Source: JAUVXJ01 sp034411995 (GTDB lineage Bacteria > Chloroflexota > Anaerolineae > UBA7937 > B3-Chlor). From it: 64,000 nt of DNA. The first letter of the stretch is position 1; the number at the start of each line of letters is the position of its first letter. Of the stretch, positions 35,610 to 43,920 are shown one piece after another. The stretch spans positions 1 through 64,000 of the forward strand of contig DAOUME010000005.1 of NCBI GenBank assembly GCA_034411995.1, given 5' to 3'. The notes beneath the pieces are model-generated. The model worked only from the letters and a program-made list of their open reading frames with translations. It had not been told where the DNA came from and made no database searches. Both the position numbers and the translations under genes were made by a program.

Positions 35610-38600
35610 ATGAGCGGGGAGATCACCACCGTCAAGACCAAGATTCTCGTACCAGGCAAGCGGCGCAATTTCCTGCACCGAGCGCGGCTCGTCGATTTCA
35701 TCCATGAGCGTATCGACCGCAAGCTGATCCTCATCTCGGCGGCAGCCGGCTACGGCAAGACCTCGTTGCTGACCGACTACGCTCATGACACCGACCTGCC
35801 GGTGTGCTGGTACTCGCTAGACGAGTGGGATCGTGACCCCAGAACGTTTCTCGAGTATCTTGTGGCCTCCGTCAGAGAGCGCTTCCCGCAGTTTGGTGAC
35901 AGAACCCTGGGGGCGCTTCGTGAGGGGGGGCGTGGCGAGTCCTTGCGGTCTGCTCTAGGGACCCTGCTGAACGAGATCTACGATGTCATCCCCGAGTACT
36001 TCGTGCTGGTCATCGATGATTTCCACCTGGTGAGCGATTCGAAGGACGTAACCTCACTGTTTAGCCTGCTGCTGCGCCGTCTGCCGGAGAACTGCCATAT
36101 CCTGCTGGCCAGCAGGTCCACGAGCCTGGGGCTCCCCGTCGTAGAGTTGGTAGCGCGTGGTGAACTCGAGGGGCTTGGCAACGACGATCTCAAGTTCACC
36201 GCGGCCGAGATCCAGCAGTTGCTGAGGCAGAACCACAATCTCGACATGCCCCTGGAGGAGGCAGACCGGCTGGCGCAGCAGTCGGAGGGGTGGATCACGG
36301 CCATATTGCTCACGACTCACACCCTGTGGAAAGGGCTGCTGCACACCATGGCGCTGGCCAAGGGTGACGGGAGCCAGATCTTCGCCTATCTGGCCCGAGA
36401 GGTGCTGCAGCAGCAACCGGAGGACGTGCAGAGGTTCCTCACTGGTTCCTCAGTCCTGGATCGGATGAACCCTTCCCGGTGCAACGAGTTGCTGGAGTTG
36501 GGCAACGCACGGGAAATGCTGGCCTTGCTGGAGGATAAGAACCTCTTCATCTCCAGGCTGGTGGGAGACGGCGAAGAGTGGTTCCGATACCACCAGCTCT
36601 TCCAGGAGTTCCTGACCGCCAAGCTCCAGGAGGAAGGCGACAGGTACATCGCTCTACACCTGAGGGCAGGCCGCATGTTTGAGGCCCAGGAGGAATGGGA
36701 CGAGGCCGTCCGTCACTATCTGGATGCCAGGGCCTTCGGCGAGGCGGAGCGCCTGGTAGAGAAGGTCGCCAGTTGGGCTTTCAGGACGGGCAGGTGGGGT
36801 AGCCTGCTGTTCTGGACTGATTCCATGGTCCAGCAGGGCGCTGCTTCTCCCTGGATGTACTACTGGCAGTCGAAGGTTCTCATGGACTACGGGCGACTCG
36901 ATGATGCGATGCGAGCCTTGCAGCAGGCCAAGGATGGCTTCGCGACGAGAGCAGATAGCCTGGGGACGGTGAGGGCCCTCCTGCAGGAGGGCAGCATCCA
37001 TCGCCTCCGTTCCGAGTATGAAGAGGCGATCGCCAAGACTGACCAGGCGCTATCCCTGATGGGTGACCACGAGGACGCGAGCTTGACAGCCATGGCTCAC
37101 AGCATCGTGGGTATCTGCCACGGGTTACAGGGGGAACTGGAACTGGGGCTGGCCCGGCTCCGTGAGGCCCTTTCCCTCTTCGAGAGCCTTGGCGAGGACC
37201 GTCTCTATGATGTAGCCAACACCCTGCACGACATTGGCGCCATCTACTATTCGGTGGATGTGGAGAAGTACCTGCACTACAGCCGGAAGGCACTGGCGGT
37301 GTGGCGCCGTTTGGGCGCCGGTGGTCCCCTGGCGATGACACTGAACAACATCGGTGTAGCTCAGTATCGGCGGGGTAGGTACGGCGAGGCTCTGGCTACT
37401 CTCGAAGAGGCGCTATCTGAAGGACAGGCCATGGGATTGCTTCGGCCGCAGGCCTATCCCAGGGCCACCATCGGTGACCTATACCGGGCCAAAGGAGAGT
37501 ACAGCCTCGCTCTGGAGGAGTACACGAAAGCGCTGGCTCTGGCGGAGGAGGCCGACGAGGGCTTCCTGGTTGGCTATCTGTGGGACGCCATGGGCAACTT
37601 GGAGCGACTCGGTCATGATTTCGAGAAAGCTGAGCAGCTAATAGATCGGGCCATCGAGACAGCCTACGAGCACGGTTCTGACCGCGAGGTGTCTCTCTAT
37701 CAGATCTCGCGTGGAATCCTGCTCCACGTGAGAGGAAGAGACCAGGAAGCGCTGCGCACGCTTCAACAGGCGGTGGCCAGCTTCCAGGATGGGAGCGCGC
37801 GACAGGAGTTGGCGAAGTGTGACTTCCACCTGGCCAGCGTCCTCTTCTCCCTGGAGGCACCGGACGAGGCGATGCTGAATCTGGAGATGGCCCTGGACAT
37901 CATGACCCGCTCCGGGCTCGATCCCTTGTTGGTGGACGAAGCCTCAGGCAGCAGGTCACTGCTTGAGTATGCAGCCAGGGGGGCTTCCATGGAGCGGCAC
38001 GCGGATCTGATAGGGAGGCTCCTGGCGCGAACGGAGCCACCTCAAGAGGCAGGCCTGAGGCCCCCTCCGCAGGCTTCCGTTACTCATCTCGAGTTTACCG
38101 CCTTTGGGTCATCCACCGTCCGTCGAGATGGAGAGGTGGTGGACCCGCAGGAGCTACGCTTGCGGGCCAAGGAGATGCTGTTTTTCTTCCTCGCTCACCC
38201 GGTGGTCACCAAGGAACGGATTGTGGCTGCCTTGTGGCCCGAGTTGTCCCTGGCCAAAGCGCACAGCACGTTCCACTTCTATCTGTTCCAGGTCAGACGT
38301 CTCTTAGGAGGGACCGACGCCATCTCCTACGAGGGTGGTGCCTATCGGCTGGAGTCGAAGCGATACAAATACGATGTGGACGAGTTTCGTCGCAGCCTGG
38401 CCAAGGCAGAAAAGACGACCAGCGCGCGTCGCGAACACTATCTGCGCGAAGCCGTCAGACTGTTCGGTGGCGATTACCTGGAGGACATCTACTCGGAGTG
38501 GACGGAAGAACTCAGGGCTTCGCTTCGACGGGAGTATTTCCAGGCTTTGGAGGATCTGGCGCGCGACTGTCGGTCACGGGGTAAGCTGGATGATGCTGCG

Positions 38601-38804
38601 GAGTACTGCCATAGACTGCTGGACAAGGACAACCTTCGAGAGGACATTCATCGAGAGTTGATAGGAACGCTCTTGGACATGGGTGATCGAGCGGGCGCCA
38701 TGAGACAGCTCGAGAGGTTGCGCCAGGTCCTGGACGAGGAATTGGCGGCGGAGCCATCCCCGGAGACCGTGAGCCTGGTAAGGGGGTTGCAGAGTAGCGA
38801 CTAA
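35610..38804 (+). CDS. Large STAND-ATPase / TPR / BTAD transcriptional activator
   Basis: About 1064 residues in MalT-like order. An NTPase domain has the P-loop SAAAGYGKTSLLTDYA and the Walker B stretch FVLVIDDFHLV; winged-helix and helical regions follow. TPR-like repeats run from about residue 380 to 800 (DRLYDVANTLHDIGAIYYS). The C-terminus holds an OmpR-type winged helix (LRLRAKEMLFFFLAHPVVTKERIVAALWP) and a BTAD domain (REDIHRELIGTLLDMGDRAGAM). This is a SARP/AfsR-like regulator needing ATP and probably an inducer. Start chosen at the ATG after GTGAGGA. Its placement after the exosortase pair makes regulation of surface genes plausible but unproven. Confidence 0.92.
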   Translation: MSGEITTVKTKILVPGKRRNFLHRARLVDFIHERIDRKLILISAAAGYGKTSLLTDYAHDTDLPVCWYSLDEWDRDPRTFLEYLVASVRERFPQFGDRTLGALREGGRGESLRSALGTLLNEIYDVIPEYFVLVIDDFHLVSDSKDVTSLFSLLLRRLPENCHILLASRSTSLGLPVVELVARGELEGLGNDDLKFTAAEIQQLLRQNHNLDMPLEEADRLAQQSEGWITAILLTTHTLWKGLLHTMALAKGDGSQIFAYLAREVLQQQPEDVQRFLTGSSVLDRMNPSRCNELLELGNAREMLALLEDKNLFISRLVGDGEEWFRYHQLFQEFLTAKLQEEGDRYIALHLRAGRMFEAQEEWDEAVRHYLDARAFGEAERLVEKVASWAFRTGRWGSLLFWTDSMVQQGAASPWMYYWQSKVLMDYGRLDDAMRALQQAKDGFATRADSLGTVRALLQEGSIHRLRSEYEEAIAKTDQALSLMGDHEDASLTAMAHSIVGICHGLQGELELGLARLREALSLFESLGEDRLYDVANTLHDIGAIYYSVDVEKYLHYSRKALAVWRRLGAGGPLAMTLNNIGVAQYRRGRYGEALATLEEALSEGQAMGLLRPQAYPRATIGDLYRAKGEYSLALEEYTKALALAEEADEGFLVGYLWDAMGNLERLGHDFEKAEQLIDRAIETAYEHGSDREVSLYQISRGILLHVRGRDQEALRTLQQAVASFQDGSARQELAKCDFHLASVLFSLEAPDEAMLNLEMALDIMTRSGLDPLLVDEASGSRSLLEYAARGASMERHADLIGRLLARTEPPQEAGLRPPPQASVTHLEFTAFGSSTVRRDGEVVDPQELRLRAKEMLFFFLAHPVVTKERIVAALWPELSLAKAHSTFHFYLFQVRRLLGGTDAISYEGGAYRLESKRYKYDVDEFRRSLAKAEKTTSARREHYLREAVRLFGGDYLEDIYSEWTEELRASLRREYFQALEDLARDCRSRGKLDDAAEYCHRLLDKDNLREDIHRELIGTLLDMGDRAGAMRQLERLRQVLDEELAAEPSPETVSLVRGLQSSD

Positions 38805-38843
38805 ACTCTGAATCTGGCCGTTCAAGCTATACATTAGCTAAAC

Positions 38844-38882
38844 CCTCCCCGGTATAATATCATTATACTATGCACGGGGAGG
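38844..38882 (+). promoter_or_regulatory. Nested inverted repeats with -10 box before a small ORF
   Basis: CCTCCCCG (38844-38851) is the complement of CGGGGAGG (38875-38882), which is also the ribosome site of the small ORF at 38892. Between them lies a second palindrome, TATAAT-ATC-ATTATA (38853-38867), containing a consensus -10 box. It looks like an operator over a promoter, or a structure that can mask the ribosome site. Confidence 0.5.
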
Positions 38883-38891
38883 TTTTCTGTC

Positions 38892-39017
38892 ATGAGGAGG
38901 ATCGCACCATACTTGACGGCGAGGAATGCGAGGATTGCGTGGATCATCATTACCCTTGTCGCACTTGCAGCGGCAGCGGGTGCACCTCCGGGATACAGCG
39001 GAGGGGGAGGAGGCTAG
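38892..39017 (+). CDS. 41-residue membrane peptide with Gly-rich C-terminus
   Basis: ATG start with GGGGAGG nine bases upstream. The peptide is a basic N-terminus (MRRIAPYLTARNARIAW), one hydrophobic segment (IIITLVALAAAAGA), and a tail PPGYSGGGGG. It is too short for most gene finders but has a proper promoter-like region and ribosome site, and is followed by the DUF5317 gene after 15 bases. It could be a small membrane or secreted peptide; the terminal glycines recall modified or cleaved peptides. No family recognised. Confidence 0.6.
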   Translation: MRRIAPYLTARNARIAWIIITLVALAAAAGAPPGYSGGGGG

Positions 39018-39032
39018 ACTCAGGCTAGAAAG

Positions 39033-39614
39033 ATGATTCTAATAGCCCTGTGCTTGGCTCTGCTGCTGGGGCTAGCAGTGGTGGGAGGCAGGGTCAGCAG
39101 TCTCGCGTCTGTTGACGTCAAATGGGGATGGCTGGCCCCTCTCGCTTTTCTCATGCAGGCTTATCTCATCTTCTTCCCTGCGGACAGAGCCGGTGGTCTG
39201 CTCAGCGCCAGATCGCTGCTCCTTATGGCGTCTCACATACTGCTGTTGGCGGTGGTCTGGCGGAACCGTCACCTGGGTGGGGTCAAGCTCATCGGGCTGG
39301 GCCTGTTGCTGAACTTCCTGGTGATGGTCGTGAATGGAGGGTTCATGCCCATCACCCCGGAGGCACTCGTTCAAATTGGGTACGACGGCAACGCCTCCCA
39401 GTTGGAAACAGGATACATAGTGGGTCGGACCAAGAACGTGGTTGTGGAGCCTGGTGAGGCCGCTCTGTGGTTTCTCTCTGACCTCATGGTCATACCCAGG
39501 CCATTCCCCATCCCCACTGCTTTGAGCGTGGGTGATCTGTTGATTGTCGCGGGAGTGTTTTTCTTCCTGCGGGAAACCATGTTCTTGCACAGGGCTCGTG
39601 TCAGCTTGGCATAG
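39033..39614 (+). CDS. DUF5317 family membrane protein
   Basis: A 193-residue protein with about five membrane helices. It shows LAPLAFLMQAYLIFF, GLGLLLNFLVMVVNGGFMPI, and the soluble loop NVVVEPGEAALWFLSDLMVIPRPFPIPTALSVGDLLI, which are characteristic of DUF5317. The family is common in Chloroflexota and Firmicutes and has no known function. It is close behind the small Gly-tail peptide and ahead of a leader-peptide-like gene, so the three probably form one transcript. Confidence 0.85.
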   Translation: MILIALCLALLLGLAVVGGRVSSLASVDVKWGWLAPLAFLMQAYLIFFPADRAGGLLSARSLLLMASHILLLAVVWRNRHLGGVKLIGLGLLLNFLVMVVNGGFMPITPEALVQIGYDGNASQLETGYIVGRTKNVVVEPGEAALWFLSDLMVIPRPFPIPTALSVGDLLIVAGVFFFLRETMFLHRARVSLA

Positions 39615-39629
39615 ATTGGAGGAAAAACG

Positions 39630-39908
39630 ATGTCGGACCAGACATTGAACAATATCATGTGTATGGCCCTGATAGATGGCAAGTTCCGAGATGCTCTTCT
39701 GGCGAATCCGGCGAACGTGCTCGGCGATTTTGATCTGGATGCCGAGGAGCAGACAGTGCTAAAGAGCATCAGGGCAGACTCCGTCACAGACCTTGCGCGA
39801 AAGCTGCATGCGTGGATGATGCAGCGGCCCGATGGTGGCAATGGGCACTGCGGAACGTATCGAGCCAGACAGGCTGTACACAGGCTGTTCCTGGAGCCTA
39901 TTGACTAG
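39630..39908 (+). CDS. NHLP/Os1348-like small protein, possible RiPP precursor
   Basis: 92 residues. The N-terminal 45 residues (LNNIMCMALIDGKFRDALLA, NPANVLGDFDLDAEEQTVLK) match the nitrile-hydratase-leader-like pattern 'F R..LL.NP...L..F.L...E...L', found in RiPP precursors such as the Os1348 and Franean1_4349 families. The C-terminal 30 residues contain GGNGHCGTYRARQAVHRLF, which could be a core region after a Gly-Gly site. No clear modifying enzyme is adjacent, so this is a resemblance, not a functional claim. ATG follows GGAGGAAAA. Confidence 0.6.
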   Translation: MSDQTLNNIMCMALIDGKFRDALLANPANVLGDFDLDAEEQTVLKSIRADSVTDLARKLHAWMMQRPDGGNGHCGTYRARQAVHRLFLEPID

Positions 39909-40069
39909 GGTTGTCGCGGCACGGGCAGGCCTGACACCGCTTCGCTAGCTCCAACCTTGGGCGAAGCATCGTGGGGGGTCCCGTGCCGGCGCTGGGCGCC
40001 GAGCCACGTCAGTTATGGAGTGTGTCGGCGCTTCGTGATACTCGAGGTTGGAAAGGCGGAGTAGAGTAT

Positions 40070-40531
40070 ATGAAGGGTGACGAGTCCAGGGCCGCTGGTA
40101 GAGGTGGCCGGAAGATACTCGTGGTGGATGACGAGCAGATCATCCTCGATCTCTTGAGGCGAGTGTTGACTCGAGAGGGGTATCAGGTCTCGACTGTGCT
40201 TTGCTCCGATGACGCCATAGCCGAGGTCCGCAGCGGAACTTATGACCTGGCGATCGCAGATGTGGGCCTGTACTGCTCTGATGGTCGCGAGCTGATGCGA
40301 ATGATTGGTCGGCTAAGCCCAGGCACTGCTGTGGTGCTCATGACGGGTTATGCGGACGACCGGATCGTGCACTTTGCCCGGGAATACGCTCATGGCCTGC
40401 TGGAGAAGCCATTTGACCTGGAGCAGCTACTGGCTACGGTGCGGGCTGCTCTGGAGCCGCGCGTCGACGGCGCGCGACGAAGTGAGGCGGCGCCGCTTAG
40501 TTCACCTCTCCAAGCGGGAGTGCAGGCGTGA
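40070..40531 (+). CDS. Response regulator receiver protein
   Basis: 153 residues: a single receiver domain (ILVVDDEQIILDLLRRVL; phosphoacceptor in YDLAIADVGLYCSDGREL; VVLMTGYADD; LLEKPFDL). The short C-terminal tail contains no output domain. Start chosen at the ATG with AAGGCGGA upstream; a longer frame adds 33 non-family residues. Its last codons overlap the start of the next receiver gene (GTGA), so both are made together. No histidine kinase is adjacent. Confidence 0.88.
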   Translation: MKGDESRAAGRGGRKILVVDDEQIILDLLRRVLTREGYQVSTVLCSDDAIAEVRSGTYDLAIADVGLYCSDGRELMRMIGRLSPGTAVVLMTGYADDRIVHFAREYAHGLLEKPFDLEQLLATVRAALEPRVDGARRSEAAPLSSPLQAGVQA

Positions 40532-41406
40532 ACGATGGCTTGCGCGTCCTCATTGTCGACGATGACCCGCCGCTAGCTAAGACGCTGGCTGACGTTCTGA
40601 AGCTCAAGGGGTTCAGGGCTGAGGCTGCTTTCTCTGGTCCCCGTGCGCTGGAGATGGTGAGGAGCGATGACTTCGATTGCGTCCTCACCGACGTCAAGAT
40701 GCCGGTAGTGAATGGAGTGGAACTGCTGAAAGCCATCAGGGCCGGGCGGCCACACCTGCCGGTCGTGTTGATGACTGCACATGCTTCCGGGGACCTGGTT
40801 CGTGAGGGGTTGAGAGAAGGTGCCATGGCCAGCTTCGTGAAGCCCCTGGATATCGACCTCCTGGTCTGGTTCCTATCAGAGTTGAGCGGTCAACGCGTGA
40901 TACTGATCGTCGATGACGATGCGCCAAGCTGGCGGACGGCGGAACAAGTCTTGGAGCGGCTCGGCTTTGCAGTGAAGAGATTCCGTGGCCCAGGCGGTTG
41001 GATGCAGGCACTGAGGCCCGATGGGCAGGTGCTGTTTCTGGCCGCCAGGTTGAACGGCCATACGGGTTGGGAGTTGTTGAAGCGGATCAGAAAGCGGTAT
41101 GGAACCCTGCCGGTCGTGCTGACCTTCGATGGCCAGGAGCAAGCATCTTCCGAGGTCAGAAGGGCGCGACGGCTCACCGCGGATGCGTGCTTGCGAAAGC
41201 CCTTCGAGATGGAGGAACTGCTAGGGGTATTGGCGGATGTGAGGCGGAGACACCTGGCCGCGCTCCTCCGGCGCCGTGCGGGCGCACTGGTGCACCAGAA
41301 TGACTCGAATGATGAGACCGTGAGTCGTGTGGGTGGTGATGGCATCTCTCGCGCCGATGGTATCTCATCGTCTGGTGACGATATCTCGTGTCGGTGCGGA
41401 CTGTAG
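40528..41406 (+). CDS. Tandem receiver-domain protein with a degenerate second receiver
   Basis: 292 residues. The first receiver (LIVDDDPPLAKTLADVL; FDCVLTDVKMPVVNG; VVLMTAHASGD; FVKPLDI) has all catalytic residues. The second (LIVDDDAPSWRTAEQVL; VLFLAARLNGHTGWELL; VVLTFDG; LRKPFEMEELL) keeps its acidic pair and Lys but has Ala in place of the phosphoacceptor Asp (FLAARL). The C-terminus is a short Gly/Asp/Ser repeat (GGDGISRADGISSSGDDIS). It starts at GTG overlapping the upstream stop. Confidence 0.85.
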   Translation: MNDGLRVLIVDDDPPLAKTLADVLKLKGFRAEAAFSGPRALEMVRSDDFDCVLTDVKMPVVNGVELLKAIRAGRPHLPVVLMTAHASGDLVREGLREGAMASFVKPLDIDLLVWFLSELSGQRVILIVDDDAPSWRTAEQVLERLGFAVKRFRGPGGWMQALRPDGQVLFLAARLNGHTGWELLKRIRKRYGTLPVVLTFDGQEQASSEVRRARRLTADACLRKPFEMEELLGVLADVRRRHLAALLRRRAGALVHQNDSNDETVSRVGGDGISRADGISSSGDDISCRCGL

Positions 41407-41481
41407 TGTCTTCGGTCTTCCAGTGGATCCCTGCTGTTGGTCAGTACGGACAGACTTCGGAGCAAACCAAGGGAGGGGAGA

Positions 41482-41742
41482 GTGGGAGTCATCAGAGTAG
41501 CCACCCGGTCCAAGCCGACAGCGGTAGCCGGGGCCATCGCTGCGTCAGTGCGACAGACCAGCGAAGCTAGCGTTCAGGCCATAGGCCCCATGGCGGTCAA
41601 CCAGGCGATGAAGGCGATTGCGGTGGCTCAATCGTATCTGGCAGTAGATGGTCTGACGATCGTCTGCGTGCCCAGTTTCATTGAAGTATCAGTCGACAAT
41701 GGTACACGCACGGCGATGAGGTTCCACGTGGAGTCGCGTTGA
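41482..41742 (+). CDS. spoVS: SpoVS-related protein
   Basis: 86 residues, exactly the SpoVS length, from a GTG start placed after GGGAGGGG. The family pattern is clear: VIRVATRSKPTAVAGAIAAS, VQAIGPMAVNQAMKAIAVAQ, LTIVCVPSFIEVSVD and a terminal RFHVESR. SpoVS is an Alba-like fold protein needed for sporulation in Bacillus but widespread in non-sporulating bacteria, including Chloroflexota and Thermus. A longer frame from 41437 is less likely. Confidence 0.93.
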   Translation: MGVIRVATRSKPTAVAGAIAASVRQTSEASVQAIGPMAVNQAMKAIAVAQSYLAVDGLTIVCVPSFIEVSVDNGTRTAMRFHVESR

Positions 41743-41870
41743 CCGCAACGTTCACTCCGCCGGATGGGGGTGGACTTTCGAGTTTCGCCGCTCTCAGCGG
41801 CGGGCTATCCTCGGTGAGTCTCATGTCGTTCGCCTGGCGCGTTGGACTGCATGGGGACGGTGTGGAGGCT

Positions 41871-42986
41871 CTAGTGGCGCAGGCCCGGTATCCTCTCCCG
41901 TAGTTCGGTTATGACCCGGGCGGCATGGCGGCGTGCAATCCCCTTGGTGGCTGCTTCAGTATTCGGCTTCTGGTGATCGTGGAGCATCCCCTGGCCGTAC
42001 TTCTCGGCGTAGGGTGGGGGCAACTGATCCGGGAACTCTTGCTCGGTCATCACCCCGTAGGCCAGGGTCCACGCTCTGGGCATGACAGCCACCTCGTAAC
42101 CACCGCCACCTAGGGCTATCCACCGCGGTGCCAACTCCTTTATCGCCCGTACGACGTGCGCGTACCCCTGTGTAGTTACCGTAAGATGACCCAGCGGATC
42201 GAGGAAATGCGTGTCTATCCCCAGTTGGCTGACTACTACGTCGGCCTGGAACCACCTGAGCAGTGGCGGAACCACTTGCTCGAAGACCCAGACGTAGGTC
42301 TCGTCGCCGGTATACGGGGCCAGGGGCACGTTGACAGAGAATCCCCGTCCGACTCCCTTCCCGGTTTCGTCTACGAAGCCAGTCCCCGGGAAGATGAAGC
42401 GCCCCGACTCGTGGATCGATATCGCCAGTACCCTATCGGTATCGTAGAAAGCCTCCTGTACTCCGTCCCCGTGGTGGACATCTATGTCCACATAGCCCAC
42501 CCTGAGACCCAACGCCAGCATCTGGTGGATGATCACGGCCACGTCGTTGAAGATGCAGAACCCGGAGGCGTGGTTGGGCCGGGCATGGTGCATTCCTCCA
42601 GCAGGGCTGAAGGCCACGTCGACCTCCCCGCTGGTCACCAGCTCCGTCGCTCGTAATGCCGCTCCGACTTTCAAGGCGGCTAGGTCGTACATTCCCGCGA
42701 ACACAGGGTTGTCCCCCGGACCGAAGTTGTAGTGGCTGGGGGTGTAGCCCTCCTCGCCACGGCTGAGGCCCAGCACCGCATCTACGTACTCCCCGGTGTG
42801 GAAGAGGAGCAGCTCCCTTCGGGTAGCGAGTCTGGGAGGCAGCAACCGCGAGCGTTCACCATCAAAAGCCTGATAGGCGTTGAGCAACTCATAAGTCCTT
42901 CGAAGCCGTTCGGGCTTCAGAGGGTGGCTTTCGCCGTGCCCGAGTTGCCACAACTCTTCCGAGAGTACCACAGCAGCTCTGGTCAT
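41871..42986 (-). CDS. AcuC-type histone-deacetylase-family protein
   Basis: About 371 residues with the zinc-dependent deacetylase fold. Key motifs are SPAGGMHHARPNHASGFC, YVDIDVHHGDGVQEAFYDTDRV, SIHESGRFIFPGTG and LGIDTHFLDPLGHL, with the catalytic His pair and the Asp/His zinc ligands. The bacterial AcuC branch deacetylates acetyl-CoA synthetase in acetoin/acetate use; other acyl-lysine or polyamine targets are possible. Start is the ATG after AAGGAG. yjbQ lies 43 bases upstream on the same strand. Confidence 0.93.
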   Translation of the reverse strand: MTRAAVVLSEELWQLGHGESHPLKPERLRRTYELLNAYQAFDGERSRLLPPRLATRRELLLFHTGEYVDAVLGLSRGEEGYTPSHYNFGPGDNPVFAGMYDLAALKVGAALRATELVTSGEVDVAFSPAGGMHHARPNHASGFCIFNDVAVIIHQMLALGLRVGYVDIDVHHGDGVQEAFYDTDRVLAISIHESGRFIFPGTGFVDETGKGVGRGFSVNVPLAPYTGDETYVWVFEQVVPPLLRWFQADVVVSQLGIDTHFLDPLGHLTVTTQGYAHVVRAIKELAPRWIALGGGGYEVAVMPRAWTLAYGVMTEQEFPDQLPPPYAEKYGQGMLHDHQKPNTEAATKGIARRHAARVITELRERIPGLRH

Positions 42987-43029
42987 ATATCTCCTTGGTT
43001 CGGGACGCCGGGCACTGTCGCCCGGGCGG

Positions 43030-43446
43030 TCACTCGCCCATGATCTGCAGCACCAGCCTTCGGTCATGAGGCCTGACGTCGAAGTCGACGAACACGATCT
43101 GCTGCCACGTGCCCAGGGTTAGCCCCTTGTCGACGAAGGGCACCGTCAGGGAAGCGCCCAGCAGGGCCGCTCTGACGTGGCTGTGTCCGTTGCCATCGCC
43201 CCAGCGCAGGTTGTGACGGTACTCTGTTTGCTGAGGCGCGAGCCGGTCGAATAGTGTCTGGAGGTCCGCGACCGCTCCCGACTCGTACTCGATGGTCGTG
43301 AGGGCGCTGGTGGCGCTGGGAGAGAAGATGGTGACCGTGCCGTCGGACAGCTCTGAGTCGGCCACTTTTCGTGCCACCTCGTCGGTGATGTCCACGACCT
43401 CGCCGTTGCCTCGGGTGCCAAACCTGAGACTCTCCGTGACCACCAT
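43030..43446 (-). CDS. yjbQ: YjbQ/UPF0047 family protein (thiamine-phosphate synthase-like)
   Basis: 138 residues. The family motifs SATSALTTIEYESGAV, HNLRWGDGNGHSHVRAALLG, SLTVPFVDKGLTLGTWQQIVF and VDFDVRPHDRRLVLQI are all present, with the conserved His and Asp residues. E. coli YjbQ has weak thiamine-phosphate synthase activity, but the physiological role is unsettled. It is probably co-transcribed with the acuC-like gene. Start taken at MVVTESLRFG, 16 bases after GGAGAGGGG is the alternative Met. Confidence 0.92.
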   Translation of the reverse strand: MVVTESLRFGTRGNGEVVDITDEVARKVADSELSDGTVTIFSPSATSALTTIEYESGAVADLQTLFDRLAPQQTEYRHNLRWGDGNGHSHVRAALLGASLTVPFVDKGLTLGTWQQIVFVDFDVRPHDRRLVLQIMGE

Positions 43447-43531
43447 CTGCGACCCCTCTCCATCTGGGGACTTCCCCATGATAAGAAAGGCCCTGCTCGC
43501 TGTGGAGAAGGGCTTCTTGTGAACGAACCTG

Positions 43532-43607
43532 TGGTGGGCCCACCAGGGTTCGAACCTGGGACCAACCGGTTATGAGCCGGTCGCTCTGACCACTGAGCTA
43601 TGGGCCC
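43532..43607 (-). tRNA. tRNA with CAU anticodon (Met or lysidine-modified Ile2)
   Basis: Minus-strand cloverleaf with acceptor GGGCCCA/TGGGCCC, D-arm AGCTCAGTGGTCAGAGC, anticodon stem ACCGG/CCGGT around CTCATAA, and T-arm GGTTCGAACC. The 3' CCA is encoded (43532-43534). Elongator Met and Ile2 cannot be distinguished safely by eye. It is the last ordinary feature before the repeat array. Confidence 0.94.
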
Positions 43608-43856
43608 ATTCCATTCTCTGGCTATGGTTCTCGAAGCAACAAGCGCACGCCTGGCTGGTCTGCGACGGGCTGCTGCATCACTAGGCATTCTACCACAGCT
43701 TCCAGTGGAGGGCAACCGAACGCCGTCTGGCTGTGTGACCCTTTCTCGCGGGGTGTGGACCCTGGCATGGATTGCTGGAATGTCGTAGAGGGGCTTCGAT
43801 AGAATTGTGAAGGCCGCAAAGGTCTTCGGCACTCGAGACTACAACGGCTCATTCGT

Positions 43857-43876
43857 GCGCAGGGCACGCCCTGCGC
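43857..43876. repeat. Palindrome at the left edge of the array
   Basis: GCGCAGGGC-AC-GCCCTGCGC, nine-base perfect arms, 45 bases left of the first R repeat. It may be the terminator remnant of a lost gene or a recombination site; it is not repeated elsewhere in the window. Confidence 0.45.
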
Positions 43877-43920
43877 TGGACAACGAGAGTGCAGACGGCT
43901 AGCCGCTTTCGGTACATCTC

